From positions 106,315 to 170,314 of the forward strand of contig JAQWRY010000064.1 in the NCBI GenBank assembly GCA_029243485.1: 64,000 nucleotides of DNA, given 5' to 3'. The position numbers and the translations under genes were made by a program. The notes under the pieces were generated by a model. The model did not search any database and was not told the DNA's origin. It was given only the letters and a program-made list of their open reading frames with translations. The stretch is from Candidatus Binatia bacterium (GTDB lineage: Bacteria > Desulfobacterota > Binatia > UBA12015). Shown here piece by piece: positions 17,587 through 26,100 of the stretch (the first letter of the stretch is position 1; each line of letters starts with the position of its first letter).

Positions 17587-19605
17587 ATGGGGAAGGCGGT
17601 CGCGGCGGTCGGGATCATCGTCCTTGGGGCGCTCCTGGCGTGTACCAACAATCCGTATCCCGACGCGGACTCTGGTCGGAAGGTGCTCTACCGCACCATG
17701 CGGAAGAGCCCGCCCAAGACCCTCGATCCGGCCGTGGCCTACTCGGTCGTCGATCACATCGTCACCGGCTCCGTGTACGACACCCTGCTGGACTACGACT
17801 ACCTCGCGCGCCCGTACCGGCTGATTCCGGGTCTCGTCGAGAAGATCCCGGTCGAGGTCGCGAATGATGATGGGACCTGGTCCCTGTCCTTTCGCCTCCG
17901 TCCGGATCTCCTGTATTCCGATGACGAGTGCTTTGAGGCAGGCCGCCCGGGCGCACCGACGCGGAACATTCTGGCTGCGGATGTCGCGTTCGAGCTAATG
18001 CGGATCGCGGATCCCTCCGTGGGGAGCCCGGTGGGGGCCGTCTTCTCGCGGGTTCGGGGTTTCGAAGACTTCACGGCGCGCCTGCAGGCTTTGCGCGATG
18101 CCGATCCGGCGTTTGCCCAGAGACGCATCGACGAGCAGTACCGCGAGGCGGGAGGGATCGATGGCGCTCGGGTGCACTCCGATCTCGACCTCGAGATCGT
18201 TCTGACGGAGTCCTTCCCCCAGCTCTCGTATTGGTTCGCGATGGAGTTCACGACACCGGTGCCGTGGGAGGCCGTCGCGTATTACGACGGGGAGGACGGC
18301 CGGGACCTTTTCTCGGAGCACGCCGTTTCGACCGGGCCGTTTCGTCTCACGCGGTACGACAAGCGGGCACGCATCTCTCTGGTGCGAAACGAGAACTGGT
18401 ACGGCGTGCGACATCCGGAGTGGCGTGCGCCCGGCGCGATCTATCCGACGCGTGGGAGCGCGGAAGACCGCGCGCGCGGGTTGCTCGACCCGCGCTACGT
18501 AGGACGGCCCCTCCCGTTTCTCGACGGGGTCGAGCTGGTCTTCGAGAACGAGCAGATCCCCGGCTTCAACAAGTTCCTCCAGGGCTATTACGACTACTCC
18601 GCCATCATCGAGGAGACGTTCGATCAGGTCGTGTCGGAAGGCGGACTCACTCCGAGCATGGAGGCGATGGGTGTCCGCCTGTCGAAGGCGCCGAGCCCGT
18701 CCATCTACTACGTCGGCTTCAACATGGACGATCCGGTCGTCGGGCGTGACGGCGATTCGCGGTCGCGCCTCCTCCGCCACGCGATGAGCCTCGCAATCGA
18801 TAGCGAGGAGTTCATCCGTCTCTTCTTCAACGACCGGGGCATTCCGGCCGAGTCCCCTTTGCCCCCAGGGATCTTTGGTCACGAGGATGGTCTAGGTAAT
18901 CCGTTTCGGCGGTTCGACCTCGCCGGCGCTCGGGAGGTGTTGGCTGAAGCGGGATACCCGCGTGGGTTGGACCCCGAGACGGCTCGGCCGCTCCACTTGG
19001 TCCTCACGACGGGCGACACGAGCGCGCGATCCCGGCTCCGGTACCAGTTCCTCGTCGATTCGTGGCGGCGGATCGGGGTCGACGTCGAGATCTCGTCGAC
19101 GAACTACAATCAGTTCCAGGACGTCTTGCGGCGCGGCGCCTACCAGGTGTTCTTTTTCGGGTGGGCCGCGGACTATCCCGATCCCGAGAACTTCCTCGTT
19201 CAGCTTTGGGGGGAACTCGGGAAGTCGAAGAGCGGCGGGTCGAACTCGGCGAACTTCGACAACGTGGAGTACAACGGGCTCTTCCTCGAGATGCGCAACA
19301 TGCCGGACGGGCCGGAGCGACTCGCCGTCATTCGGCGGATGCTCGAGATCCTGCGGGTCGAGAGACCGTGGATCGAGATCTTCACGCCCGAGGAGTACGT
19401 GCTCTCGCACGGTTGGCTTCAGAACCTGAAATCCTTCGGGATGTCGGTGCCGATGATGCAGTACCTCGACGTCGAAGAAGAGCGTCGCGCCGAACGCAGG
19501 GTCGCGTGGAATCAGCCAGTGGAGTGGCCGGCGTGGGTCCTCGCCGCGCTCGTCGTTGCGGCGGTCGTGCCCGCCGTCGTCACGTTCCTGCGGGAGCGCC
19601 AATGA
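17587..19605 (+). CDS. Peptide/oligopeptide ABC transporter substrate-binding lipoprotein
   Basis: A 672-residue SBP_bac_5 family receptor delivering peptides or similar solutes to the permeases encoded just downstream. The lipobox LGALLACTN gives a lipidated Cys19. Family features include KTLDPAVAYSVVDHIVTGSVYDTL, FRLRPDLLYSDD, STGPFRLTRYDKRARISLVRNENWYG and the DYPDPENFLVQLWG block. It is longer than usual and ends with a hydrophobic helix (WVLAALVVAAVVPAVVTFL) plus RERQ, so it seems tethered at both ends. Its stop overlaps the permease start (ATGA). Confidence 0.93.
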   Translation: MGKAVAAVGIIVLGALLACTNNPYPDADSGRKVLYRTMRKSPPKTLDPAVAYSVVDHIVTGSVYDTLLDYDYLARPYRLIPGLVEKIPVEVANDDGTWSLSFRLRPDLLYSDDECFEAGRPGAPTRNILAADVAFELMRIADPSVGSPVGAVFSRVRGFEDFTARLQALRDADPAFAQRRIDEQYREAGGIDGARVHSDLDLEIVLTESFPQLSYWFAMEFTTPVPWEAVAYYDGEDGRDLFSEHAVSTGPFRLTRYDKRARISLVRNENWYGVRHPEWRAPGAIYPTRGSAEDRARGLLDPRYVGRPLPFLDGVELVFENEQIPGFNKFLQGYYDYSAIIEETFDQVVSEGGLTPSMEAMGVRLSKAPSPSIYYVGFNMDDPVVGRDGDSRSRLLRHAMSLAIDSEEFIRLFFNDRGIPAESPLPPGIFGHEDGLGNPFRRFDLAGAREVLAEAGYPRGLDPETARPLHLVLTTGDTSARSRLRYQFLVDSWRRIGVDVEISSTNYNQFQDVLRRGAYQVFFFGWAADYPDPENFLVQLWGELGKSKSGGSNSANFDNVEYNGLFLEMRNMPDGPERLAVIRRMLEILRVERPWIEIFTPEEYVLSHGWLQNLKSFGMSVPMMQYLDVEEERRAERRVAWNQPVEWPAWVLAALVVAAVVPAVVTFLRERQ

Positions 19606-20567
19606 TCGCGTTCGTGTTTCGCCGTCTGGCTTACGGCTTCGCGACGATCCTGGGCGTGCTCGCCTTCCTGTTCGTCCTCTTCTTCTTGTACGCCACGCCC
19701 GAAGATATGGCGCGGCGTGCGCTCGGCGAGAAGGCGCCGCCCCAAGCGCTCGAGCAGTGGATCGTGAACCACGAGTACCACCATCCCCGGTTCTGGAATC
19801 CGGAGGATCCGGGCAAGACGCTGATCGCCGACCATTTCCGACGGATGCTGACCTTCGACTTCGGGCGAAGCGACGCGGACGACGTCCTCGTGACGCAGCG
19901 CCTCCGGAAGGGGGTCGGACCGAGCCTGTCTCTCACGGTGCCGCTCTTCGTGGGTGGCCTGTTCATTTCGATCAGCCTGGCGCTCTTCGTCGCGACCTTT
20001 CGTGAGACTTACATCGACCGGGCCGGCGTCGCCGCGTGCGTCTTCGCCATGAGTGTTTCAATTCTCCTGTACATCATCGGTGGGCAGTTTCTGATCGGAA
20101 GGTTGCTCAAATGGTTCCCGGTTTCGGGGTTCGACCCGTCGCCCGCCGTGATCGGTCGGTTTCTCGTCTTGCCCGTCCTGGTGGGACTCGCGGCGAGCGT
20201 AGGGGAGCAGGTGCGCTTCTACCGGACGGTCTTCGTCGAGGAGACCAACCAGGACTACGTACGTACGGCTCGGGCGAAGGGCTGCGGAGACGGCCGGGTC
20301 ATGTGGAACCACGTGCTCCGCAACGCGATGATTCCGGTCATCACGCGGGTCGTGCTGGCGATTCCCTTTCTCTTCACTGGATCGATCCTCCTGGAGTCCT
20401 TCTTCGCGATCCCCGGGCTGGGGTCGATGACCGTCGATGCGATCCATGCGAACGACTTCGCAACCTTGCGCGTCATGGTCTTCTTGGGCTCCGTTCTCTT
20501 CATCGTCGGCCAGATCGTGACGGACATCTGTTACACGCTCGCCGATCCTCGGGTTCGTCTGGAGTAG
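19602..20567 (+). CDS. ABC transporter permease, DppB/OppB type
   Basis: A 321-residue inner-membrane permease. Typical N-terminus MIAFVFRRLAYGFATILGVLAFLF, then a periplasmic loop, and the EAA-like cytoplasmic motif RTARAKGCGDGRVMWNHVLRNAMIPVITR near residue 225 that contacts the ATPases. The C-terminus is GSILLESFFAIPGLGSMTVDAI...VLFIVGQIVTDICYTLADPRVRL. The ATG overlaps the stop of the binding-protein gene, indicating translational coupling. It should pair with the DppC-type permease beginning at 20569. Confidence 0.95.
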   Translation: MIAFVFRRLAYGFATILGVLAFLFVLFFLYATPEDMARRALGEKAPPQALEQWIVNHEYHHPRFWNPEDPGKTLIADHFRRMLTFDFGRSDADDVLVTQRLRKGVGPSLSLTVPLFVGGLFISISLALFVATFRETYIDRAGVAACVFAMSVSILLYIIGGQFLIGRLLKWFPVSGFDPSPAVIGRFLVLPVLVGLAASVGEQVRFYRTVFVEETNQDYVRTARAKGCGDGRVMWNHVLRNAMIPVITRVVLAIPFLFTGSILLESFFAIPGLGSMTVDAIHANDFATLRVMVFLGSVLFIVGQIVTDICYTLADPRVRLE

Positions 20568-20568
20568 C

Positions 20569-21603
20569 GTGGTGGAGCCGTACGTCTTCTCGAATCTCGT
20601 CACCGCCGTCCTCGTGCTTGGGCTCGCCTTGGCTCTCTGGGCAGCGGGTCGCAGCTTCTTGTGGCGTCAGGCCGGTCGGGAACTGGTGCATCGGCGCCCG
20701 GTGGCGCTGGCGGTCGTTGCGGTCTACGCGCTCGTCGCGGGACTCGACTCCATTGCGTGGACGGACCCGCATGGCGAGGTGGCGGCGGATGACACGGCGC
20801 TCCTCGGAGCGGCGCGGACGTTGCTCGACCGGTTCTTTCCGACGGACTTCCAGGAAGCGAGCTACTCGGCCCCGCTCGCCGACCACGAGTTGTACGGCGG
20901 TGAGCCGCTCCGCCATCCAGGCGCTCACTTGCTCGGCACCGACATCATTGGGCGGGACGTCCTGCATCGCGCCCTGAAAGGGGCGCGGGTCGCCCTGATC
21001 ATCGGGGGCCTCACGAGCCTGATCGTGCTCCCATTGGCGCTGCTGGTCGGAGTGTCTGCCGGCTACGTGGGGGGCCGACTCGACGACGCTGTCTTCTTCC
21101 TCGTGTCGACGCTGGCGTCGATGCCGAGTCTGCTGCTGCTGATCGCGCTCATCATGGTGCTCGGCTCCGGCACCGTACAGGTCTGCGTGGCACTGGGGGT
21201 GACCGGGTGGGTGGGGCTCGCGCGTCTCGTGCGGGCGGAGACCTTCAAGATCCGTGAACTCGATTACATCGATGCGGCGCGGGTTCTTGGGACGTCGGAG
21301 TTGCGGATCGTCTGGAGGCACGTCCTGCCGAACCTCATGCATCTGGTCGTGATCACGTTCGCGCTGTTGTTCTCGAGCCTAGTGCTTTCCGAAGTCGTGC
21401 TCTCCTGGCTCGGGATCGGCATTGATGGATCGTGGGGCCGGATGATCGACCAGTCGCGTACGGAACTCTCGCGCGAGCCGATCATCTGGTGGAATCTCTC
21501 GACGGCCTCCGTGGCTCTGTTCGGTCTCATACTCGCGGTGAACCAAGTGGCCGACGCGGTGCGCGATATTCTCGACCCGCGAACCATGGGAGAGCGTTCG
21601 TGA
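20569..21603 (+). CDS. ABC transporter permease, DppC/OppC type
   Basis: A 344-residue permease. It begins with GTG one base after the previous stop; a second GTG follows at 20572. Features are the LLGTDIIGRDVLHRALKGARVALIIG segment, helices MPSLLLLIALIMVLG, the EAA-like loop YIDAARVLGTSELRIVWRHVLPNLMHLVV and SEVVLSWLGIGIDGSWGRMI, ending in DAVRDILDPR. It carries a longer N-terminal domain (~residues 1-120) than E. coli DppC, including a periplasmic stretch. Its stop overlaps the GTG start of the first ATPase. Confidence 0.94.
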   Translation: MVEPYVFSNLVTAVLVLGLALALWAAGRSFLWRQAGRELVHRRPVALAVVAVYALVAGLDSIAWTDPHGEVAADDTALLGAARTLLDRFFPTDFQEASYSAPLADHELYGGEPLRHPGAHLLGTDIIGRDVLHRALKGARVALIIGGLTSLIVLPLALLVGVSAGYVGGRLDDAVFFLVSTLASMPSLLLLIALIMVLGSGTVQVCVALGVTGWVGLARLVRAETFKIRELDYIDAARVLGTSELRIVWRHVLPNLMHLVVITFALLFSSLVLSEVVLSWLGIGIDGSWGRMIDQSRTELSREPIIWWNLSTASVALFGLILAVNQVADAVRDILDPRTMGERS

Positions 21604-22586
21604 GCGAGCGGATTCTCACCGTTCGGGATCTGTGCACGAGCTTTCCCCAGGGCGGGAATCGCCTGAACGTGGTGGATCGCGTTTCGTTCGACGTGAATGC
21701 GGGTGAGACTCTCGCGCTCGTCGGGGAATCCGGCTGCGGAAAGTCGATGACCGCGCTCTCGGTGATGCGGCTCGTGCCGAAGCCGGGCCGGGTGGCGTCC
21801 GGTACGATCCACGTCGGCGATCAGGATGTGCGTGCTCTGCCCGTCACCGAGATGCGTCGCGTGCGCGGCGGCGAGGTCTCGATGATCTTCCAGGAGCCGA
21901 TGACGAGCTTGAATCCGGTTCAGCGGTGTGGACGTCAGATCGTCGAGGCGATCCGACTACATCACGCGGAATCGAAAGAGCAGGCGCGCACGCGCGCACG
22001 CGACCTCTTCGGAGAAGTCGGGATCCCCGATCCGGACGAGCGCCTCGACGCCTACCCGCACCAGCTTTCGGGTGGGATGCGCCAACGCGTGATGATAGCG
22101 ATGGCGCTTGCGTCCCGGCCGAAGCTCTTGATCGCCGACGAGCCGACTACGGCCCTCGACGTGACGATCCAGGCGCAGATCCTCGATCTTCTTCGGTCCC
22201 TACAGCGTGATCTCGGGATGGCGATCCTGCTCATAACGCATGACGTCGGGGTCGTGAACGAGCTCGCCGACCGAGTCCTCGTTATGTACGCGGGCCGGAT
22301 CGCGGAAGAGGGACAACGGCGCGAGGTCCTCGCCGCGCCCGGGCATCCGTATACGCGCGGCCTCCTGCGGTCGTTGCCGGGGGTCGTCGAGCGGGGCGAT
22401 CGGCTCGACGAGATCGAAGGCGTCGTGCCGCCTCCGGGCGAATGGACACGAGGATGCCGGTTCTCGAACCGGTGTCCGATCGTCTTCGATCCGTGTGCGG
22501 ACACAGAGCCCGAGCGCTTCACGTTGAACGAGACCCACGGCGCGTGGTGCCATGCTTTGAAGCGCGACGGCGGAGTCGATTCGTGA
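21600..22586 (+). CDS. ABC transporter ATPase, DppD/OppD type
   Basis: A 328-residue ATPase. Walker A is [10 protein letters not shown], the Q-loop is [14 protein letters not shown], the signature is [12 protein letters not shown], and Walker B is [12 protein letters not shown] followed by an H-loop ITHDVGVV. The C-terminal oligopeptide-transporter extension ([14 protein letters not shown]...[16 protein letters not shown]) carries a CX..C pattern that in this family can bind an iron-sulfur cluster. The GTG start at 21600 overlaps the permease stop; the frame is open further upstream but only as antisense or out-of-frame sequence of the permease. Confidence 0.95.
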   Translation: MSERILTVRDLCTSFPQGGNRLNVVDRVSFDVNAGETLALVGESGCGKSMTALSVMRLVPKPGRVASGTIHVGDQDVRALPVTEMRRVRGGEVSMIFQEPMTSLNPVQRCGRQIVEAIRLHHAESKEQARTRARDLFGEVGIPDPDERLDAYPHQLSGGMRQRVMIAMALASRPKLLIADEPTTALDVTIQAQILDLLRSLQRDLGMAILLITHDVGVVNELADRVLVMYAGRIAEEGQRREVLAAPGHPYTRGLLRSLPGVVERGDRLDEIEGVVPPPGEWTRGCRFSNRCPIVFDPCADTEPERFTLNETHGAWCHALKRDGGVDS

Positions 22587-23593
22587 ATCGTGCCCGGGAG
22601 GCGTTGCTGCGTGTGGAGGGGCTCGCGACCCATTTCGACGTTCGCTCGGGCCCGCTCCAGCGTGTGGCCGGCGCCGTGCGTGCCGTCGATGGTGTGAACC
22701 TCGAGGTCGAGGCGGGGAAGACCCTCGCGCTCGTCGGCGAATCCGGTTGTGGCAAGACGACCGTGGGGCGTTCGATTCTCGGGCTCGAGAAGCCGCACGC
22801 AGGCCAGATCTGGTTCGACGGCGAGGATCTTCTCCGTCTGGCCCCCGCGGATCTCCGCACGCGCCGAAAGCGAATCCAGATGGTCTTCCAGGATCCGGCG
22901 GCCGCGCTGAACCCGCGCATGCGGATTCGAGACGCGATTGCGGAGGGCATGCGGGCGTTTGGGGTCGGCGCGACTCCTGGCCAGCGGACCGAGAGGATCG
23001 CGGCGCTTCTGACGCGCGTGAAGCTCGATCCCGGCTACATGTCGCGCTATCCCCACGAGCTTTCGGGCGGACAACGCCAGCGGGTCTGCATCGCGCGCGC
23101 TCTCGCGGTCGATCCGGACCTCATCGTGTGTGACGAGTCGGTCTCTGCGCTCGATGTGTCGATTCAGGCGCAAATCCTGAACCTCCTCGCTGACCTCCAG
23201 CAGGAGCGTGGACTCGCATACCTCTTCATCACGCACGACCTGGGCGTCGTGCGTCACATCGCCGACCGCGTGGCGGTGATGTACCTCGGGCAGATCGTCG
23301 AGGACGGGCCGGTGGAGAGGGTGTTCGATGCGCCGGCCCATCCCTACACGGAGGGCCTTCTCGCGGCGGCGCCCTCGCTGGACCCCGATCGGGCCGCTCG
23401 CCCGGTCATCGTCCGCGGCGACGTGCCGTCCCCCGCCCGCCCGCCTCCCGGTTGTCGGTTTCATACGCGTTGTCCGGTGGCCTTTTCTCGTTGCTCGGTC
23501 GAGGCACCCAAGACGTACCCCGCGGGTGCCGAGGGGGACGACGTTGGGATGAGCCGCTGTTTCCTTCGGGAGGAGCGGCCGGACTCGACGTGA
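22583..23593 (+). CDS. ABC transporter ATPase, DppF/OppF type
   Basis: A 336-residue second ATPase of the importer. Walker [12 protein letters not shown]-loop [14 protein letters not shown], signature [15 protein letters not shown], Walker [14 protein letters not shown]-loop ITHDLGVV, then the oligo-HPY tail [15 protein letters not shown] and [15 protein letters not shown]. The GTG start overlaps the stop of the preceding ATPase. It completes a five-gene operon (17587-23593). Its last ~188 bases overlap, on the opposite strand, the reading frame of the reductase gene. Confidence 0.95.
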   Translation: MNRAREALLRVEGLATHFDVRSGPLQRVAGAVRAVDGVNLEVEAGKTLALVGESGCGKTTVGRSILGLEKPHAGQIWFDGEDLLRLAPADLRTRRKRIQMVFQDPAAALNPRMRIRDAIAEGMRAFGVGATPGQRTERIAALLTRVKLDPGYMSRYPHELSGGQRQRVCIARALAVDPDLIVCDESVSALDVSIQAQILNLLADLQQERGLAYLFITHDLGVVRHIADRVAVMYLGQIVEDGPVERVFDAPAHPYTEGLLAAAPSLDPDRAARPVIVRGDVPSPARPPPGCRFHTRCPVAFSRCSVEAPKTYPAGAEGDDVGMSRCFLREERPDST

Positions 23594-24686
23594 CCGGCCG
23601 ACGTCCGAAATCGGTGTCGACGCAGTAGGCGAGGATCTTCTCGATGTACTCCTGCACCCGTGGTGGTCGCCCGGCGAACGCGGCCGCCTGCGTCACGTCG
23701 AAGCGTGGCATGCGGGCGAGGTAGGGCAGGTAGAGGGCACCTTCGGTCACGACGGGCGCGAGCCGGCCGAAGCGAAGGTGACGGAGGAGCGGGTGGGCGT
23801 ACCGCGCCCACCTCTCGGGATGGACGAAGCGCACTGGCTTGCGATCCGGAAACACCCGGTGCAGCACGTCGGCGAGTTCGCCGATCGTCGCGGAGTTCTC
23901 CGGTCCGGCAGCGAGATGAAAGCAGCCTCCGATCGTGTCGGGTCGGGAGCGCAAGGTCATCATCGCGTCCCGTACGAAGTCCACGGGGACGACGTCGACT
24001 GTCATCCCGCGATTCGCCGGACAGGTGCGCCAGAGTCCGCGTGCGTAGATGCGGATCGGGCCGTAGATCGTTCGGAAGCTCGACGTTCGACCGCGCGCCG
24101 ATTCGCCGACGACGAGGCTTGGTCGATGAATCGCCACCGGGAGCTTCTGGCCCGCCGCGCGCATCGCCATCTCCGCCTCGAACTTCGTCCGCTCGTAGGA
24201 GTTCTTGTGGCCTTCGCGCGCATCGAGTTCGTCTTCGTGGACGAGATCCGTTCGGTTTCCGGCGACGAAGGCGGTGCTCACGTGATCGACTCGAGCGACG
24301 CCGCCCCGCCGTTCTCGCAGGTGTGCGAGTTCGATGACCGACTTTGTTCCACCGAGGTTTACGACGCGCGCTCGTTCGATGGGTTCATTAAAGCGGACGG
24401 TCGCGCCGCAGTGCAGAAACTGATCGCATTCCGAGATGACTCGGTCGGAGCCGCGGGTGCCGAGCCCGAGCCGGGGTTTGGACAGGTCGCCGACCGCGAC
24501 CTGAAGCCGGCCGGGTTCAGGCGGGGACTCCAGGCCGGCGCGCGCGAGTGCCTGCTCGATCCGCGCTCTGCCCGTGCCCAAATCGGGGGCGCGCACCAGG
24601 GCGACCACCTCCTCATCTCGTTCGAGCATTGCGCGCAGCAGATGACTCCCCAAGAACCCCGATCCTCCAGTCAAAAACGTCGCCAT
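23406..24686 (-). CDS. Thioester-reductase/fatty acyl reductase-like extended SDR
   Basis: A 426-residue NAD(P)-dependent protein. N-terminal Rossmann motif [13 protein letters not shown]; then [41 protein letters not shown], the catalytic YERTKFEAE (Tyr and Lys) and [11 protein letters not shown], as in male-sterility-type acyl-CoA or carboxylic acid reductase C-terminal domains. Recognisable homology ends near [16 protein letters not shown]. The following ~60 residues are low-complexity (Pro/Arg) and read antisense to the 3' end of the DppF-type gene, so the natural stop may have been lost. Substrate probably an acyl-CoA or acyl thioester. Confidence 0.82.
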   Translation of the reverse strand: MATFLTGGSGFLGSHLLRAMLERDEEVVALVRAPDLGTGRARIEQALARAGLESPPEPGRLQVAVGDLSKPRLGLGTRGSDRVISECDQFLHCGATVRFNEPIERARVVNLGGTKSVIELAHLRERRGGVARVDHVSTAFVAGNRTDLVHEDELDAREGHKNSYERTKFEAEMAMRAAGQKLPVAIHRPSLVVGESARGRTSSFRTIYGPIRIYARGLWRTCPANRGMTVDVVPVDFVRDAMMTLRSRPDTIGGCFHLAAGPENSATIGELADVLHRVFPDRKPVRFVHPERWARYAHPLLRHLRFGRLAPVVTEGALYLPYLARMPRFDVTQAAAFAGRPPRVQEYIEKILAYCVDTDFGRRPVTSSPAAPPEGNSGSSQRRPPRHPRGTSWVPRPSNEKRPPDNAYETDNREAGGRGTARRRGR

Positions 24687-24895
24687 TCGGACTCCCCTTT
24701 CCAGGTCCGGGGCTCATAGAGGCATCCGAATTCTCCTGCAATGACGCGAAGAAAGCGATTCCGGAAGGGAATCGAAGCATCGATTGGGGGAGTCGAGTAG
24801 GGGGCCGATCGGCCTGCGACACTATGCCGCATTTCTCAGTTCGCCAGGTTCCCCTACGGTTCAGGAGTCAGCGCACTGAATTCGAGGTTACTCGC

Positions 24896-25975
24896 ATGCA
24901 ACCAGAACTCATGAAATCTCTCGTCATGGTCGGCCTCCTAGCCACCTTCTCCATTGGTTGTGGTGATTCCGCGTCGAGCGGAAGGGGCCACGAACACGAG
25001 GGCGGAGATGGCGAACACGAGCACATGCCGGAGCCGCCAACGGACGGCGGGGATGAACTGGCGCAGCGCGCGTGCCACGGGCTTCATGGCGAGTCGGTCG
25101 ATCTCCAAGCTGCCGCAGATCACGCGGGTGCGGAGTCCGCCCGCGTCGTGGTGGGCGAGACGACCGTCGTGCACCTTCCGAGTGGCGCGTCGGGCTTTGC
25201 GGGGATCATGATCCCGCACGACCATGGGGACTGGGGATTCTTCGTCGACGAGCCGAATGTCGTGGTGACGGTCACCGCCCATGACGGCACGCGCTTCGAC
25301 ATCAATCCGCACTCGCCAAGCGAGTCGTGCCCGGACGACATGCAGGTCGACGCGCGCGTCCACATCCCCGCGGGTGGGCACTACACGATCGAGTTCGCCG
25401 CAGAAGGTGCGCGCGAGGTTACGTTGCAGGTTCTCCCAGAAGGCGAGTACGCGGACCCGAATGCTGATCCGGTTTCGGCGGGTGCGTGTGAGGCGCTCGG
25501 TGGCGAGATCCAGACGGTGATGGCCTCTTCGGCGGCGGACGAAGCGCTTGCGGGAAACTTCGTCATGACCGGCGGCCACTTCTACCACCTGGTGCTGCCG
25601 GAGGGTTCGAGCTACGTCGGCGTGCATCTGCCGACTGACCACACGGATTGGGCGGTCTTCGTTAGCGAGGAAGATGTCGCGTTCTCGTTGTCGCACCCTG
25701 ACGTGGGCATCTTCGGCATCTCACCGCTGGTTCCGAGCCCGGTGTGCCCGGACGACATCCTCGTCGACACGCGCGTGCACATCCACGCGGGCGGAGACTT
25801 CGTCCTCGAGCTCGGGCCGACCGGTCCTCGCGAGGTGTTGTTCAACATCGTTTCCGAGGCCGAGGGCCACGGCGAAGGCGGTCACGAAGAAGGTGGTGAG
25901 GAGCACGGCGGGGAAGAGGGCGGCCACGAGGAAGGTGGCGAGGAACACGGCGGTGAGGACGAAGACCACGCATAG
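24896..25975 (+). CDS. His/Glu-rich duplicated-domain lipoprotein, likely metal-binding
   Basis: A 359-residue exported protein. The signal ends TFSIGCGDS (probable lipid anchor); translation may instead start at 24911. An N-terminal HEHEGGDGEHEHMPEPP patch is followed by two homologous ~130-residue domains, aligned on IPHDHGDWGFFVDE / LPTDHTDWAVFVSE and CPDDMQVDARVHIPAGGHY / CPDDILVDTRVHIHAGGDF. The C-terminal tail is built of GGHEEGGEEHGGE repeats ending DEDHA. His/Glu-rich tails of this kind are typical of Zn, Ni or Cu sequestration. It lies 125 bases upstream of the MbnP-type gene on the same strand, so a shared metal role is plausible. Confidence 0.8.
   Translation: MQPELMKSLVMVGLLATFSIGCGDSASSGRGHEHEGGDGEHEHMPEPPTDGGDELAQRACHGLHGESVDLQAAADHAGAESARVVVGETTVVHLPSGASGFAGIMIPHDHGDWGFFVDEPNVVVTVTAHDGTRFDINPHSPSESCPDDMQVDARVHIPAGGHYTIEFAAEGAREVTLQVLPEGEYADPNADPVSAGACEALGGEIQTVMASSAADEALAGNFVMTGGHFYHLVLPEGSSYVGVHLPTDHTDWAVFVSEEDVAFSLSHPDVGIFGISPLVPSPVCPDDILVDTRVHIHAGGDFVLELGPTGPREVLFNIVSEAEGHGEGGHEEGGEEHGGEEGGHEEGGEEHGGEDEDHA
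25877..25960 (+). repeat. Two 42-bp tandem repeats encoding GGHEEGGEEHGGE(E/D)
   Basis: Two adjacent 14-codon units, nearly identical as protein and diverged at third codon positions, form the metal-ligand-rich tail of the lipoprotein gene at 24896. Silent divergence with conserved protein suggests selection on the His/Glu pattern. Confidence 0.85.
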
Positions 25976-26100
25976 GCGCGCGGTTCACCCCGACCCGCGA
26001 CGATTTGACGCATTGTAGGCCCCGGAAGCCGGCCGCTAGAGTTGTAGGAAGGCCCCGGAGAGAGCCCTGGAAGCCACTGTAGAAAGAGGAGAACTCCTGG

